NCBI GenBank assembly: GCA_002171275.2
Contig: NHFZ02000003.1
Location: 1-21,991, forward strand
Direction of reading: 5' to 3'
Origin: Pelagibacteraceae bacterium TMED124
GTDB taxonomy: Bacteria; Pseudomonadota; Alphaproteobacteria; Pelagibacterales; Pelagibacteraceae
Length of the DNA: 21,991 nucleotides
Shown here: one piece after another, positions 8,099-15,730 of the stretch
How positions within the stretch are numbered: position 1 is the first letter of the stretch
Layout of the letters: the number at the start of each line of letters is the position of its first letter
Made by a program: the position numbers and the translations under genes
Notes under the pieces: generated by a model
Databases searched by the model: none
The model's input: only the letters and a program-made list of their open reading frames with translations
Told to the model about the DNA's origin: nothing

Positions 8099-8522
8099 TT
8101 ATTCTTTTAATCAAAAATTTTTTGCACATGTTAAATGTTATAAACCATACAATCAAAGCTAATGGAACGCTTCCTAATAATGTTGGATAAAAGAGATCTT
8201 CAAAATGTACAACAAAAAACTTTATTTTAAATTCATAATAATCAATACTATTGAAGTAGATTGTTGTTCCAATTTTATAGTCAAGGTAAAAAATAAAAGG
8301 AAATGTCCATGGGTTTCCAACAACTGTCCCTACAGTGGCAGCTATCAAGTTACCTCTCATTAACCATGTTCCCAAATAACATATTATCAAGTGGAACCCT
8401 AGAAGTGGTGTAAAAGAAACCGCCGCTCCCCAAGCTATACCAATTGCAACAGACTCAGGAAAATCTTTAATTTTGGTTATCCTATATTTCTGAAGTTTAA
8501 TTATTCTAAAAATTTTTTCCAT
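8073..8522 (-). CDS. DUF2062 membrane protein
   Basis: Small inner-membrane protein of the DUF2062 family; function unknown. The 149 aa show the family core PESVAIGIAWGAAVSFTPLLG (around 23-43), followed by a hydrophobic segment, then GNLIAATVGTVVGNPWTFPFIFYLDYKIG with the hallmark GNPWT near 68-72, and a C-terminal membrane segment ending in a Lys/Arg-rich tail. Three or so membrane spans are likely. It starts 13 bases after the (p)ppGpp synthetase gene and overlaps pdxJ by 26 bases. The family is commonly found in this operon position in alphaproteobacteria, which suggests conserved co-expression but gives no functional clue. Confidence 0.85.
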   Translation of the reverse strand: MEKIFRIIKLQKYRITKIKDFPESVAIGIAWGAAVSFTPLLGFHLIICYLGTWLMRGNLIAATVGTVVGNPWTFPFIFYLDYKIGTTIYFNSIDYYEFKIKFFVVHFEDLFYPTLLGSVPLALIVWFITFNMCKKFLIKRINEKNKIRR

Positions 8523-8535
8523 AAATTTTTTGTAA

Positions 8536-10665
8536 TTAAACTCTTGTTACATTTTCTATAAAATCTGATGTTCTTAGCGAAACAATCACTTTACTTAGGT
8601 GATCCAAGTCCGTAACATCAATTTCAAGTTCAATTTTAAAAAAATCACTATTTCTTTCAGTTATACTTAAATTTCTTATGTTGCTCATACTTTTTCCAAT
8701 AATTGACGAAAGTGAACCTAAAGATCCAATTTCATTTTTTATAACGACATTTATTTTTGCTACAAACTCATCTTTTCCTTTTACAAAATCTTTCCACCTG
8801 ACATTAATAATCTTAGACTTATCTACATTAATTTTTCTGAACTCACTACATGTATCCATGTGAATGATAAGTCCCTTTCCTTTGGATATATAGGCTATGA
8901 CCGAATCACCGGGTATTGGGTTACAACAATGTGCATAATGAACACTCATCCCTGGTGTTAATCCTTTCAGCAAAATCGATGATTCTCTTTTTTCTTTAAT
9001 TTTATTAAGTAAGACAATATTATTATTTGATTTAATTACTTCCCTTTCTGGAAATAGTGATAAAATAATTTTAAATGGTTGTAGCTCTCCTTTACCAATT
9101 TTAAGAAACAGATTCTCTAATTTTTTTAATTTAAATGAGTCTAAAATATTTTTTAGATTTCTCTCAGAAAATCTTATTTTTTCACTTTTAAATTGATTAG
9201 TTAAAATTTCTTTTCCAAGTTTTTTTAATTCATCATCTTCTTTGGCGTGTAAAAATCTTTTTATACATGCTTGTGCTTTTCCAGTAATTGAAAGGTCAAA
9301 CCATTTAGGTGAGATAATATTCTCTGAACCTGTAATAATCTCTACTTGATCCCCATTTTTTAATTTAGTGTACAAAGGTTTAATTGAATTATTAATCTTT
9401 ACACCCTCACAACTTAAACCAATATCAGAATGAACAGCAAAAGCAAAATCTAAGGGCATTGCTCCTTTTGGTAGTGAAATTAAATCACCATTAGGAGTAA
9501 AAACAAAAACTTGATCACTATACATTTGGAGTTTTGTGTGCTCTAAAAATTCCTCAGGTTCTCTAGATTGATCTAAAATATCTAAAATTTGGCTAATCCC
9601 TTTGAATTGCTTACCATCTTTAAACTCAACCTTATCTTTATAAATCCAATGAGCAGCTACCCCAAGATTCGCCAAATCATTTAACTTAAATGTTCGTATT
9701 TGTATCTCAATTCTTTGATTTAATGGACCAATTAATGTCGTATGTAATGACTGATATCCATTAGCTTTGGGAGTAGAAATATAATCTTTAAATCTTCCCG
9801 GAACGTATCTATACGCTTGGTGAAGATGACCTAAAACCTGATAACAACTTTTCAAATCATCTATTAATATTGTAAATGCCATAATGTCTGATAATTGTGA
9901 AAAATTTACAGCTTTTACTTTCATCTTTTTCCAAATTGAATAGGGTTTTTTTTCTCTGCCAAAAATTTTTGCTTTAACTTTATTTTTGATTAAGAGTTCT
10001 TGTATTTTTTTTATAGTTTTTTCTAACAATTCTTCATCTTGTAGCCTTAAAACTTTTAGTCTTTGAAGTATTGAATTTCTCAATTCTGGTTCAATAATTT
10101 GAAAGCTCAAATCATCAAGCTCAGCTCTAATTTCTTGCATACCTAATCTCTCGGCAAGAGGTGCAAAAATTTCTAAGGTTTCTAAAGCAATCTTTTTTTT
10201 CTTTACATTATCCTTTATGAATTCAATAGTTCGCATATTATGAAGTCTATCAGCTAATTTCACTAACAATACTCTGATATCTTTAGAGGTTGCTAATAAC
10301 AATTTTCTAAAGTTTTCTGCTTGCTTAAATTCATCAGTCCTTCCCTCCAATTTTGAGAGTTTAGTTACCCCATCAACTAAATAAGAGATTTCATTTCCAA
10401 AGTTTCTTTTAATATCCCTAAGATTTCTTTTGGTATCTTCTACTACATCATGTAAAAGAGCTGTAATAATAGTTTTAGAATCAAATTTGTAATCAGCAAG
10501 TATTCCTGCTACTTCTAAGGGATGCGAGAAATATGGGTCTCCGGAAGCTCTTTTTTGAGTTCCATGTGCTCTCATCGAATAAATATAAGCTTTGTTTAAG
10601 AGTTCTTCTTCAACAAATGGATCGTAAGATTTTACCTTTTCAACTAATTCAACTTGTCTAAGCAC
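8536..10665 (-). CDS. spoT: bifunctional (p)ppGpp synthetase/hydrolase (Rel/SpoT homologue)
   Basis: Makes and degrades the alarmone (p)ppGpp; cytoplasmic, ribosome-associated in starvation. The 709 aa have the full long-RSH architecture. The HD hydrolase domain shows RAHGTQKR (32-39), SHPLEVA (47-53), LLHDVVEDT (71-79) and KLADRLHNMRT (136-146). The synthetase domain shows FGREKKPYSIWKKM (235-248), SDIMAF (259-264), RFKDYISTPKANGYQSLHTT (291-310) and EIQIRT (320-325). The TGS domain begins near 386 (VFVFTPNGDLISLPKGA), a helical/zinc-finger-like region contains HCCNPIPGD, and an ACT domain closes the protein. The start is GTG 10665 (LRQVELVEKVKSYDP is the normal opening). The Arg normally following SDI-x-A-F is Thr265 here, so synthesis may be altered while hydrolase residues look intact. 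It lies downstream of rpoZ, whose product contributes to ppGpp binding by RNA polymerase. Confidence 0.95.
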   Translation of the reverse strand: MLRQVELVEKVKSYDPFVEEELLNKAYIYSMRAHGTQKRASGDPYFSHPLEVAGILADYKFDSKTIITALLHDVVEDTKRNLRDIKRNFGNEISYLVDGVTKLSKLEGRTDEFKQAENFRKLLLATSKDIRVLLVKLADRLHNMRTIEFIKDNVKKKKIALETLEIFAPLAERLGMQEIRAELDDLSFQIIEPELRNSILQRLKVLRLQDEELLEKTIKKIQELLIKNKVKAKIFGREKKPYSIWKKMKVKAVNFSQLSDIMAFTILIDDLKSCYQVLGHLHQAYRYVPGRFKDYISTPKANGYQSLHTTLIGPLNQRIEIQIRTFKLNDLANLGVAAHWIYKDKVEFKDGKQFKGISQILDILDQSREPEEFLEHTKLQMYSDQVFVFTPNGDLISLPKGAMPLDFAFAVHSDIGLSCEGVKINNSIKPLYTKLKNGDQVEIITGSENIISPKWFDLSITGKAQACIKRFLHAKEDDELKKLGKEILTNQFKSEKIRFSERNLKNILDSFKLKKLENLFLKIGKGELQPFKIILSLFPEREVIKSNNNIVLLNKIKEKRESSILLKGLTPGMSVHYAHCCNPIPGDSVIAYISKGKGLIIHMDTCSEFRKINVDKSKIINVRWKDFVKGKDEFVAKINVVIKNEIGSLGSLSSIIGKSMSNIRNLSITERNSDFFKIELEIDVTDLDHLSKVIVSLRTSDFIENVTRV

Positions 10666-10756
10666 AATTTATACTAAATTATACATTCAGTAATTTAAAT
10701 AAGGATTATATTTTTTTTTTACAAACAGACTAATTAAAGTTCTATTCTAATTATTT

Positions 10757-11230
10757 TCAGACATTATTTGGGGCACCTGTTTTAGAGTTGTTGTCATCAG
10801 AAGTTTCATCAGCTAAATCATCTGAATCAGTCATTTCAGTTTTTCTTTTATCAATTAATTTTTGAATTTCCGTTTCAGTCATGTAGATTTTTTTTCTCTT
10901 TTTTTCAGATGCGTTTTCTTTCTCAAAATTATCAAATGATACTTGTGATGCATTGTCATTTAATGGTACTGCCTGCTCATCGTCAATATCAGCGTCTTCA
11001 GCAGGTTGATATTTTTGAGCATGTGAGACAATATTTTGCCAAATTTCGGCCAAATCAATTTTTTTGTCAGCTATCTCTCTAAGTGCAACTACTGTCTGCT
11101 TATCATTGTTGATCGTTACGTTAGCCTCATTACCTGAAAGAAGTTCTCTCGCTCTTCTGCAGGAATAAATTACTAACTGAAATCTGTTAGGTATAGACGT
11201 TATACAGTCTTCGGTTGTAACTCTAGCCAT
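10757..11230 (-). CDS. rpoZ: RNA polymerase omega subunit with long charged C-terminal tail
   Basis: Small RNA polymerase subunit that aids beta-prime folding and forms part of ppGpp site 1 in proteobacteria. The conserved core is residues 1-65: MARVTTEDCI at the N-terminus (the Met-Ala-Arg end that contacts ppGpp in E. coli), NRFQLVIYSCRRARELLSG (16-34) and VVALREIADKKI (47-58). The total of 157 aa is longer than the E. coli protein (91 aa). Residues about 75-157 form a low-complexity tail, first acidic (DADIDDEQ), then Lys-rich (EKKRKK), then acidic/Ser/Asn-rich. It overlaps folK by 8 bases. A 91-base gap separates it from the downstream RSH gene. Extended tails occur in alphaproteobacterial omegas, and their role is unclear. 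Confidence 0.93.
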   Translation of the reverse strand: MARVTTEDCITSIPNRFQLVIYSCRRARELLSGNEANVTINNDKQTVVALREIADKKIDLAEIWQNIVSHAQKYQPAEDADIDDEQAVPLNDNASQVSFDNFEKENASEKKRKKIYMTETEIQKLIDKRKTEMTDSDDLADETSDDNNSKTGAPNNV

Positions 11231-11720
11231 AAACTGAATTTATATTGAAAATTTTTTGATTTGCAAGACCTTTGAGTAAATTTATTGCTTTTTTCTTCAA
11301 GATAGGATGCCTCCACATTGGATTAATGTCACAAATCGGCTTTATAACAAACTTTCTTATATGAAGTCTAGGATGAGGTATAGTTAAATTAGGTTTGTTA
11401 ATTTTTAAATTTCCATAACAAAGAAGGTCTAAATCTATCACTCTTGCCTCATTTTTATGTCTTCTTATCCTGCCAAAATGATTTTCTATAAAGAATAATC
11501 TTTCGATTATATCCTTGGGCTTTAAATTTGTTTTAATCTCAATTGCAGCGTTTACATACCAAGGCTGGTTTGACTTAGGGATGGGTTCAGTTTTATAAAA
11601 ATTTGAAATATTAGAAATAATGAAATATTTTCTTAATATTTTAATAACTTCAAAGCAATTGTTTTCTGGCATTCCATATAATGAAGACCTTAAATTAGAA
11701 CCAATAGCAATTAAAATCAT
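11223..11720 (-). CDS. folK: 2-amino-4-hydroxy-6-hydroxymethyldihydropteridine pyrophosphokinase
   Basis: Transfers pyrophosphate from ATP to 6-hydroxymethyl-7,8-dihydropterin in folate synthesis; cytoplasmic. The 165 aa are typical of HPPK. Motifs include AIGSNL at the N-terminus (5-10), TEPIPKSNQPWYVNAAIEI (44-62), HFGRIRRHKNEARVIDLDLL (81-100) with the Mg-binding pair D96 and D98, and IPHPRLHIRKFVIKPI (114-129). ATG 11720 overlaps the smpB stop by 4 bases, and the gene's end overlaps rpoZ by 8 bases, so smpB-folK-rpoZ is a tightly coupled run. No key residue appears missing. Confidence 0.94.
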   Translation of the reverse strand: MILIAIGSNLRSSLYGMPENNCFEVIKILRKYFIISNISNFYKTEPIPKSNQPWYVNAAIEIKTNLKPKDIIERLFFIENHFGRIRRHKNEARVIDLDLLCYGNLKINKPNLTIPHPRLHIRKFVIKPICDINPMWRHPILKKKAINLLKGLANQKIFNINSVYG

Positions 11721-12166
11721 AATTTCTGTTTTTCTTTTTTCCAGTCCTGTTGTTTTTTATATTCTCTTAAATCTGCTTTTTTTCTTCCTTTTGAAATTGA
11801 CAACTCTACTTTTAAAAAACCTTTATTATTAAAATGCAGATCTAGAGGAATCATAGTATAATTATTACTTTTGATACTGTGTGAAATTTTTTCTATTTGT
11901 TTTTTTTTTAATAAAAGTTTCTTTGGTCTAACATTATCCGAATTTTCAAAACCTTTTTTATAACCTTTCAAATCAACATAGAGGTTTAAAATCCAAATCT
12001 CACCTTTTTTAAACACAGCATATGAATTATCTAAAACAACTTTTCCGTCTCTTATTGATCGAATTTCATTTCCAAAAAGAACTATACCGGCTTCAAGTTT
12101 TTGAATCGTCTCATAGTTAAATCTAGCTTTTCTATTTTGAAATATTTTTAATTTTTTTTTTGACAA
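11717..12166 (-). CDS. smpB: SsrA-binding protein SmpB
   Basis: Binds tmRNA and mimics the anticodon arm at stalled ribosomes, enabling trans-translation. The 149 aa match the family. The OB-fold core shows NRKARFNYETIQKLEAGIVL (11-30), GNEIRSIRDGKVVLDNSYA (32-50), EIWILNLYV (56-64) and RPKKLLLKKKQIEKI (81-95). The basic C-terminal tail rich in Lys/Arg (KGRKKADLREYKKQQDWKKE) is the part that enters the decoding centre. The gene begins one base after the dapA stop. tmRNA itself is not in the window. Confidence 0.95.
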   Translation of the reverse strand: MSKKKLKIFQNRKARFNYETIQKLEAGIVLFGNEIRSIRDGKVVLDNSYAVFKKGEIWILNLYVDLKGYKKGFENSDNVRPKKLLLKKKQIEKISHSIKSNNYTMIPLDLHFNNKGFLKVELSISKGRKKADLREYKKQQDWKKEKQKL

Positions 12167-12167
12167 A

Positions 12168-13052
12168 TTATTTTATTAACCCCAGCCCTTTAAGGACTTT
12201 GTCTATTCTATTCTTTGTGGTTTTTTCAACGCTAACAAGCGGAAGTCTTAAAATATCTTTACATTTTTTCATTCTACTAAGAGCATACTTGACAGGGCCT
12301 GGACTGGTTTCAGCAAAAAGAATATTGTTTAATTCGTATATTTTAAAATTAAGATTCATAGCCTCATCAATTTTTCTAAGTCTCCACAATTCATATATTC
12401 TTGAACAAATATTTGGAATTACGTTTGCAGTAACAGAAATACAACCGTCACCACCACTAACTAAAAAAGCCAAAAATGTAGCATCCTCTCCACTAAGCTG
12501 TTGAAATTTTTTCCCACAACTATTTCTTACATCTAATGGAGTTGTTAAATCTGCTGTTGCATCTTTAACTCCAACGATATTATTGATAGCTGATAGTTTT
12601 TTCATAGTAAGAGACTCAATTTTAACAATTGATCTACCAGGTATATTGTATAGGTAAACGGGTAAATTTTTACATGCCTCAGCAACTTTTTTAAAATGTT
12701 CATAAAGACCTTGCTGAGTTGGTTTATTATAATATGGAGAGACTAAAAGACTTGCCGATGCACCTGATTTAAAAGCATGTTTAACTAAATCAATTGACTC
12801 CTCAGTTGAGTTTGAACCACATCCAGCCATTACAGGAACCCTGCCTCTTGCTTGATTAATTATATATTCTGTTACTTTTTTATGTTCCTCATAATTTAAC
12901 GTTGGAGATTCACCAGTTGTACCACATGAAACAAGTCCATGGGAACCTCCAGTTATTAAAAATTCTATATGGTTAGCTAGGTCGTCATAATCAATTTGGG
13001 TTTTTGCATCAAAAGGAGTTATTACCGCAGGTATTGAACCTTTAAAAAGCAT
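12168..13052 (-). CDS. dapA: 4-hydroxy-tetrahydrodipicolinate synthase
   Basis: Condenses pyruvate with aspartate semialdehyde in the diaminopimelate/lysine pathway; cytoplasmic tetramer. It is about 294 aa. With numbering from the chosen start, GTTGES is at about 44-49, SPYYNKP at 105-111, the catalytic Tyr135 in YLYNIPGR, and the Schiff-base lysine K163 in VGVKDAT. The start chosen is ATG 13052, because the AAGGAC Shine-Dalgarno (13059-13064 on the reverse strand) lies about 8 bases before it and the protein then begins MLFKGSIPA, the usual form. ATG 13058 abuts the ribosome site and would add two residues. It is the first gene of the minus-strand block, diverging from the lytic transglycosylase; both feed or turn over peptidoglycan. 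Confidence 0.95.
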   Translation of the reverse strand: MLFKGSIPAVITPFDAKTQIDYDDLANHIEFLITGGSHGLVSCGTTGESPTLNYEEHKKVTEYIINQARGRVPVMAGCGSNSTEESIDLVKHAFKSGASASLLVSPYYNKPTQQGLYEHFKKVAEACKNLPVYLYNIPGRSIVKIESLTMKKLSAINNIVGVKDATADLTTPLDVRNSCGKKFQQLSGEDATFLAFLVSGGDGCISVTANVIPNICSRIYELWRLRKIDEAMNLNFKIYELNNILFAETSPGPVKYALSRMKKCKDILRLPLVSVEKTTKNRIDKVLKGLGLIK

Positions 13053-13085
13053 TATCATGTCCTTATAATAAAAAAATAAATAATA

Positions 13086-13091
13086 ATTATA
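13086..13091 (-). promoter_or_regulatory. possible -10 element for dapA operon
   Basis: On the reverse strand a perfect TATAAT lies about 35 bases before the dapA start. The matching -35 is poor (TTCTTA, 18 bases upstream, at 13110-13115). In such an A/T-rich gap chance matches are frequent, so this is a weak call. Confidence 0.35.
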
Positions 13092-13094
13092 TTG

Positions 13095-13122
13095 TTGCTA
13101 TACATACATTAAGAAATAATAT
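13095..13122 (+). promoter_or_regulatory. slt: possible promoter of the lytic transglycosylase gene
   Basis: TTGCTA at 13095-13100 and TAATAT at 13117-13122 with a 16-base spacer. Initiation would fall within a few bases of ATG 13132, giving a leaderless or nearly leaderless transcript. That agrees with the lack of a Shine-Dalgarno there. The match is weak and the region is A/T-rich. Confidence 0.3.
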
Positions 13123-13131
13123 TATGTTTTT

Positions 13132-15111
13132 ATGATAACAAATTTCTCCTCGATCAAGTTTTTTTTTTTTCTATTTATTTTCTTTTCTACTAATTTAATA
13201 GCATTAGACTATCCCAAACCTATTGCAAAGCCAGAAATTCCAAAAAAGGAATATGGGGATGTCTTTGAGCAAATTAAAAAACAAAACTGGATAATGGCGC
13301 AAGCACTTGCTGAAGATTATGCTGATACAAATTTATCTTCTTATGTTAAATGGTTAGATATTACCAGGCCCGGTAGTAAACATTCATTTACTTATTTAAC
13401 AAATTTTTTCAAAAAACATTCTCATTGGCCAAAACAAAAAGTAATTGTTGAAAAAATCGAATCATCAATATCAAGCACCGATAAGACTCAGAAAGTTTTA
13501 GAGTGGTTTAATAATAACCCCCCAATTTCATCAAAGGGAGCGATTGATTTTTTTGAATTTAAACTAAAAAATGGAAAAATTTTAAATAGAAATGAAGAAA
13601 TCAAAAAAATTTGGATTGAAAAAAACCTTACCTTTAGGCAACAAAGATACTTTATAAAAAAGTACAGCAGATATTGGAACAATAATGATAACTGGAAAAG
13701 GTTTAATAGACTATTAAATGAAGGAAAAAATGTCTCAGCAAGAAGAACTCTCAATAGAATTTATGGTGATTTAAGAAAACTTGGAGAAGCAAAATATGCA
13801 TTATCAAGAAGAGCCCCAAATGTTTCATCCTTAATTAACAAAGTGCCTGAAAAATTAAGAAATGATCCGGGACTTATTTATGAAAGAATGAGGTGGAGAA
13901 GAAAAGCAAAACTTCCAACTGCAGCCGATTTTTTATATGATCCCCCAGATAAAATTGAAAATGTTAGGAATTGGTGGATTAACTCAAGAATAGTTGTTAG
14001 GAGACTTTTAAATAAAAAAAAGTACAGTCAGGTCTATAATATTTTGAATAACCACAAACTTCCTTTAATAACAGATTCTGGAAGAGAAGCAGAATGGCTT
14101 GCTGGTTGGGTTGCTATACATCATTTAAAAAAGCCGACAAAAAGCATCGAACACTTTAAGAAAGTTTATGAAAATACACCTAACGAAAGTATGAAAGCTA
14201 AGGCTGCTTATTGGATTTCTGAAGCTAACGGTTTGACTAATCAAAAAAACGAAGAGGTAATATGGTTAAAAATTGCATCGAAAAATAAATTTTCTTTTTA
14301 CGGACAAAATGCCTCAATTAAGCTTGGAAATTTTAAATTTAAAAAAGAAAAGAGAATTTTACTTAAGCCCGACAATGTAGATGATCTTTTAGAGGTGATA
14401 AAGATTATTTTAAAAGCAGGGCAAGAACCAGAAAAAACCTTAATTTTTTTTAAAAAACTTTTAGATATATCAAGTAAATATGAAAACAAACTTTTTGTTT
14501 TAAACGAAGCACTTAAATTAGAAAATAAATATATTGTTACTTCAATATCTAAAAAGTTAAAAAATCCATCCGTAAAGTATTCATATCCTCTAATAGAAAA
14601 TTACATTCCTCAAAAATTTAAAAATTCTTTATCAACTTTAGCACTTATTCATGCAATTTCCCATCAAGAGAGTAATTTTAGAATAAACGCATACAGTTCA
14701 GCAGGTGCGAGAGGAGTAATGCAATTAATGCCATTTACAGCAAAAAAAGTAGCAAAAGATCTTAAAATTAGATACAGAAAAAAAGAGTTAACAAGAAACC
14801 CTCAGTATAATGTTACTTTAGGAACAACATATATTTATGAAATGCTTAAAAGATATAAGAATAGTCTTCCTCTTGCTTTAGCTTCATATAATGCAGGACC
14901 AAATAGGGTGAAAATTTGGTTAAAAAGGTATGGTGACCCAAGAAAAGGTCAAATAAGCTTTGTTAACTGGATAGAATCAATTCCCTTAGAAGAAACTAGA
15001 TATTATGTAAAGAAAGTCTTAGCAAATCTAAGAGTTTATCAAAAAAAATATAAAATTGAATTATACGAAGCCAAACACAACATTGGAAAAAATTTTACTA
15101 TGACATATTGA
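13132..15111 (+). CDS. slt: soluble lytic murein transglycosylase (Slt70-like)
   Basis: Periplasmic enzyme that cleaves the MurNAc-GlcNAc bond with formation of 1,6-anhydro-MurNAc, for peptidoglycan turnover. The 659 aa begin with a signal peptide (hydrophobic stretch about 7-24, cleavage likely near LIA-LDYPKP). A long alpha-superhelical region of about 450 residues follows, with repeats such as RWRRKAKLPTAADFLYDPP and AAYWISEA. The C-terminal SLT domain carries catalytic Glu513 in HAISHQESNF, then SSAGARGVMQLMPFTAKKVA and ASYNAGPNRVKIWLKRYGD. Length is normal for alphaproteobacterial Slt. The TGA stop overlaps the -35 element of the downstream hsp20 promoter. The gene is divergent from dapA, with about 75 bases between them. 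Confidence 0.93.
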   Translation: MITNFSSIKFFFFLFIFFSTNLIALDYPKPIAKPEIPKKEYGDVFEQIKKQNWIMAQALAEDYADTNLSSYVKWLDITRPGSKHSFTYLTNFFKKHSHWPKQKVIVEKIESSISSTDKTQKVLEWFNNNPPISSKGAIDFFEFKLKNGKILNRNEEIKKIWIEKNLTFRQQRYFIKKYSRYWNNNDNWKRFNRLLNEGKNVSARRTLNRIYGDLRKLGEAKYALSRRAPNVSSLINKVPEKLRNDPGLIYERMRWRRKAKLPTAADFLYDPPDKIENVRNWWINSRIVVRRLLNKKKYSQVYNILNNHKLPLITDSGREAEWLAGWVAIHHLKKPTKSIEHFKKVYENTPNESMKAKAAYWISEANGLTNQKNEEVIWLKIASKNKFSFYGQNASIKLGNFKFKKEKRILLKPDNVDDLLEVIKIILKAGQEPEKTLIFFKKLLDISSKYENKLFVLNEALKLENKYIVTSISKKLKNPSVKYSYPLIENYIPQKFKNSLSTLALIHAISHQESNFRINAYSSAGARGVMQLMPFTAKKVAKDLKIRYRKKELTRNPQYNVTLGTTYIYEMLKRYKNSLPLALASYNAGPNRVKIWLKRYGDPRKGQISFVNWIESIPLEETRYYVKKVLANLRVYQKKYKIELYEAKHNIGKNFTMTY

Positions 15112-15130
15112 CATAATGTCAAAATGACAT
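15101..15130. promoter_or_regulatory. operator-like array of TGACAT half-sites
   Basis: TGACAT occurs directly at 15101, 15109 and 15125, and inverted (ATGTCA) at 15116-15121. This creates two overlapping perfect 13-base palindromes: TGACATAATGTCA (15109-15121) and TGTCAAAATGACA (15117-15129). Both lie between the -35 and -10 of the hsp20 promoter, the classic place for a repressor. The site does not resemble CIRCE (HrcA) or HAIR (HspR). The regulator is unknown. Confidence 0.6.
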
Positions 15131-15136
15131 TATATT
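15108..15136 (+). promoter_or_regulatory. sigma-70-type promoter of the small heat-shock gene
   Basis: Consensus -35 TTGACA at 15108-15113, a 17-base spacer, and -10 TATATT at 15131-15136 (five of six positions). Transcription should start near 15143, leaving a leader of about 58 bases with a strong AAAGGAG ribosome site at 15188-15194. No convincing RpoH-type -35/-10 pair was found. Confidence 0.65.
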
Positions 15137-15200
15137 AATAATATACGTTGCCTATTTTTGGGATGTATAAATAACTCTTGCTTATTGAAAGGAGAAAATA

Positions 15201-15629
15201 ATGCAAAATAACTTAACAACATTCGATAGAAATAAATTCATTCCCTACTCTATTGGGTTTGACAGCCTCTTCGATAGACTCTTCGATATGGACTTAGAGT
15301 CATCAAGCTCTTATCCACCCTATAATATTAGTAAAATCGATGATAATAATTATATTATTGAAATGGCTCTTGCTGGCTTTAATAAGGATGATATAGAAAT
15401 AGAGCTAGCTGATAGTGAACTAACTGTTAGATCAAAAAAAAGGGAAAATTTAAACAAAGATGTAAACTTAATACATCAAGGTATTTCTCATAGGTCATTT
15501 AATAAAAAGTTTACACTTTCAGAAGAAATTTTGGTTAAAAATGCAGAAATGAAGAATGGAATGCTAATAATAAAATTAGAAAAATTTATTCCAGAAAATA
15601 AAAAACCGAAATCAATTAACATAAAGTAA
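15201..15629 (+). CDS. ibpA: small heat-shock protein, Hsp20/IbpA family
   Basis: ATP-independent holdase that binds unfolding proteins during stress; cytoplasmic oligomer. The 142 aa resemble alphaproteobacterial IbpA: N-terminal FDSLFDRLFDMD (about 20-31), YPPYNISKIDDNNYIIEMAL (38-57) entering the alpha-crystallin domain, AGFNKDDIEIELADSELTVR (58-77), SHRSFNKKFTLSEEI, and a C-terminal SINIK that supplies the I-x-I anchoring motif. It has its own promoter, an operator-like half-site array, a strong AAAGGAG ribosome site and its own terminator, so it is a single-gene transcription unit. This stands out in a window where most genes are overlapped in operons. Confidence 0.93.
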   Translation: MQNNLTTFDRNKFIPYSIGFDSLFDRLFDMDLESSSSYPPYNISKIDDNNYIIEMALAGFNKDDIEIELADSELTVRSKKRENLNKDVNLIHQGISHRSFNKKFTLSEEILVKNAEMKNGMLIIKLEKFIPENKKPKSINIK

Positions 15630-15635
15630 TTTACA

Positions 15636-15675
15636 AAAAGGATTGAGAGTTTCTTTTCTCAATCCTTTTCTTTTT
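15636..15675 (+). terminator. intrinsic terminator after the hsp20 gene
   Basis: A perfect 13-bp stem (AAAAGGATTGAGA at 15636-15648, complement at 15657-15669) with an 8-base loop, followed by a T-rich run to about 15675. It is the clearest hairpin terminator in the window and separates hsp20 from the iron-transport operon. Confidence 0.85.
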
Positions 15676-15680
15676 ACACA

Positions 15681-15707
15681 TTGACACATGACTAATATAG
15701 TTATAAC
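15681..15707 (+). promoter_or_regulatory. fbpA: possible promoter of the iron-transport operon
   Basis: Consensus -35 TTGACA at 15681-15686 and TATAAC at 15702-15707. The spacer is only 15 bases, shorter than optimal. Initiation near 15714 would put the start site inside the Fur box and give a leader of about 17 bases with no Shine-Dalgarno. Confidence 0.4.
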
Positions 15708-15711
15708 TAAT

Positions 15712-15730
15712 AATAATAATTATCATTATC
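15712..15730. promoter_or_regulatory. Fur box immediately before fbpA
   Basis: The 19 bases directly before the ATG read aataataattatcattatc. Compared with the E. coli Fur consensus GATAATGATAATCATTATC they match at 16 of 19 positions on the + strand and 17 of 19 on the reverse strand. Lying over the likely transcription start of an iron importer, this is a credible iron-responsive repressor site. The A/T-rich background makes part of the match cheap, but the GATAATGAT-like half (reverse strand) is specific. Confidence 0.65.

Noticed and set aside
10666..10756. Gap between rpoZ and spoT with TATAAT-like sequences on the reverse strand
   Set aside because: No -35 at a proper distance; a separate spoT promoter is possible but I cannot support it. 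No hairpin terminator or RNA gene seen there.
12160..12504. 114-codon plus-strand frame inside dapA
   Set aside because: Antisense to well-conserved dapA residues; no ribosome site and a composition expected from a reverse-strand shadow.
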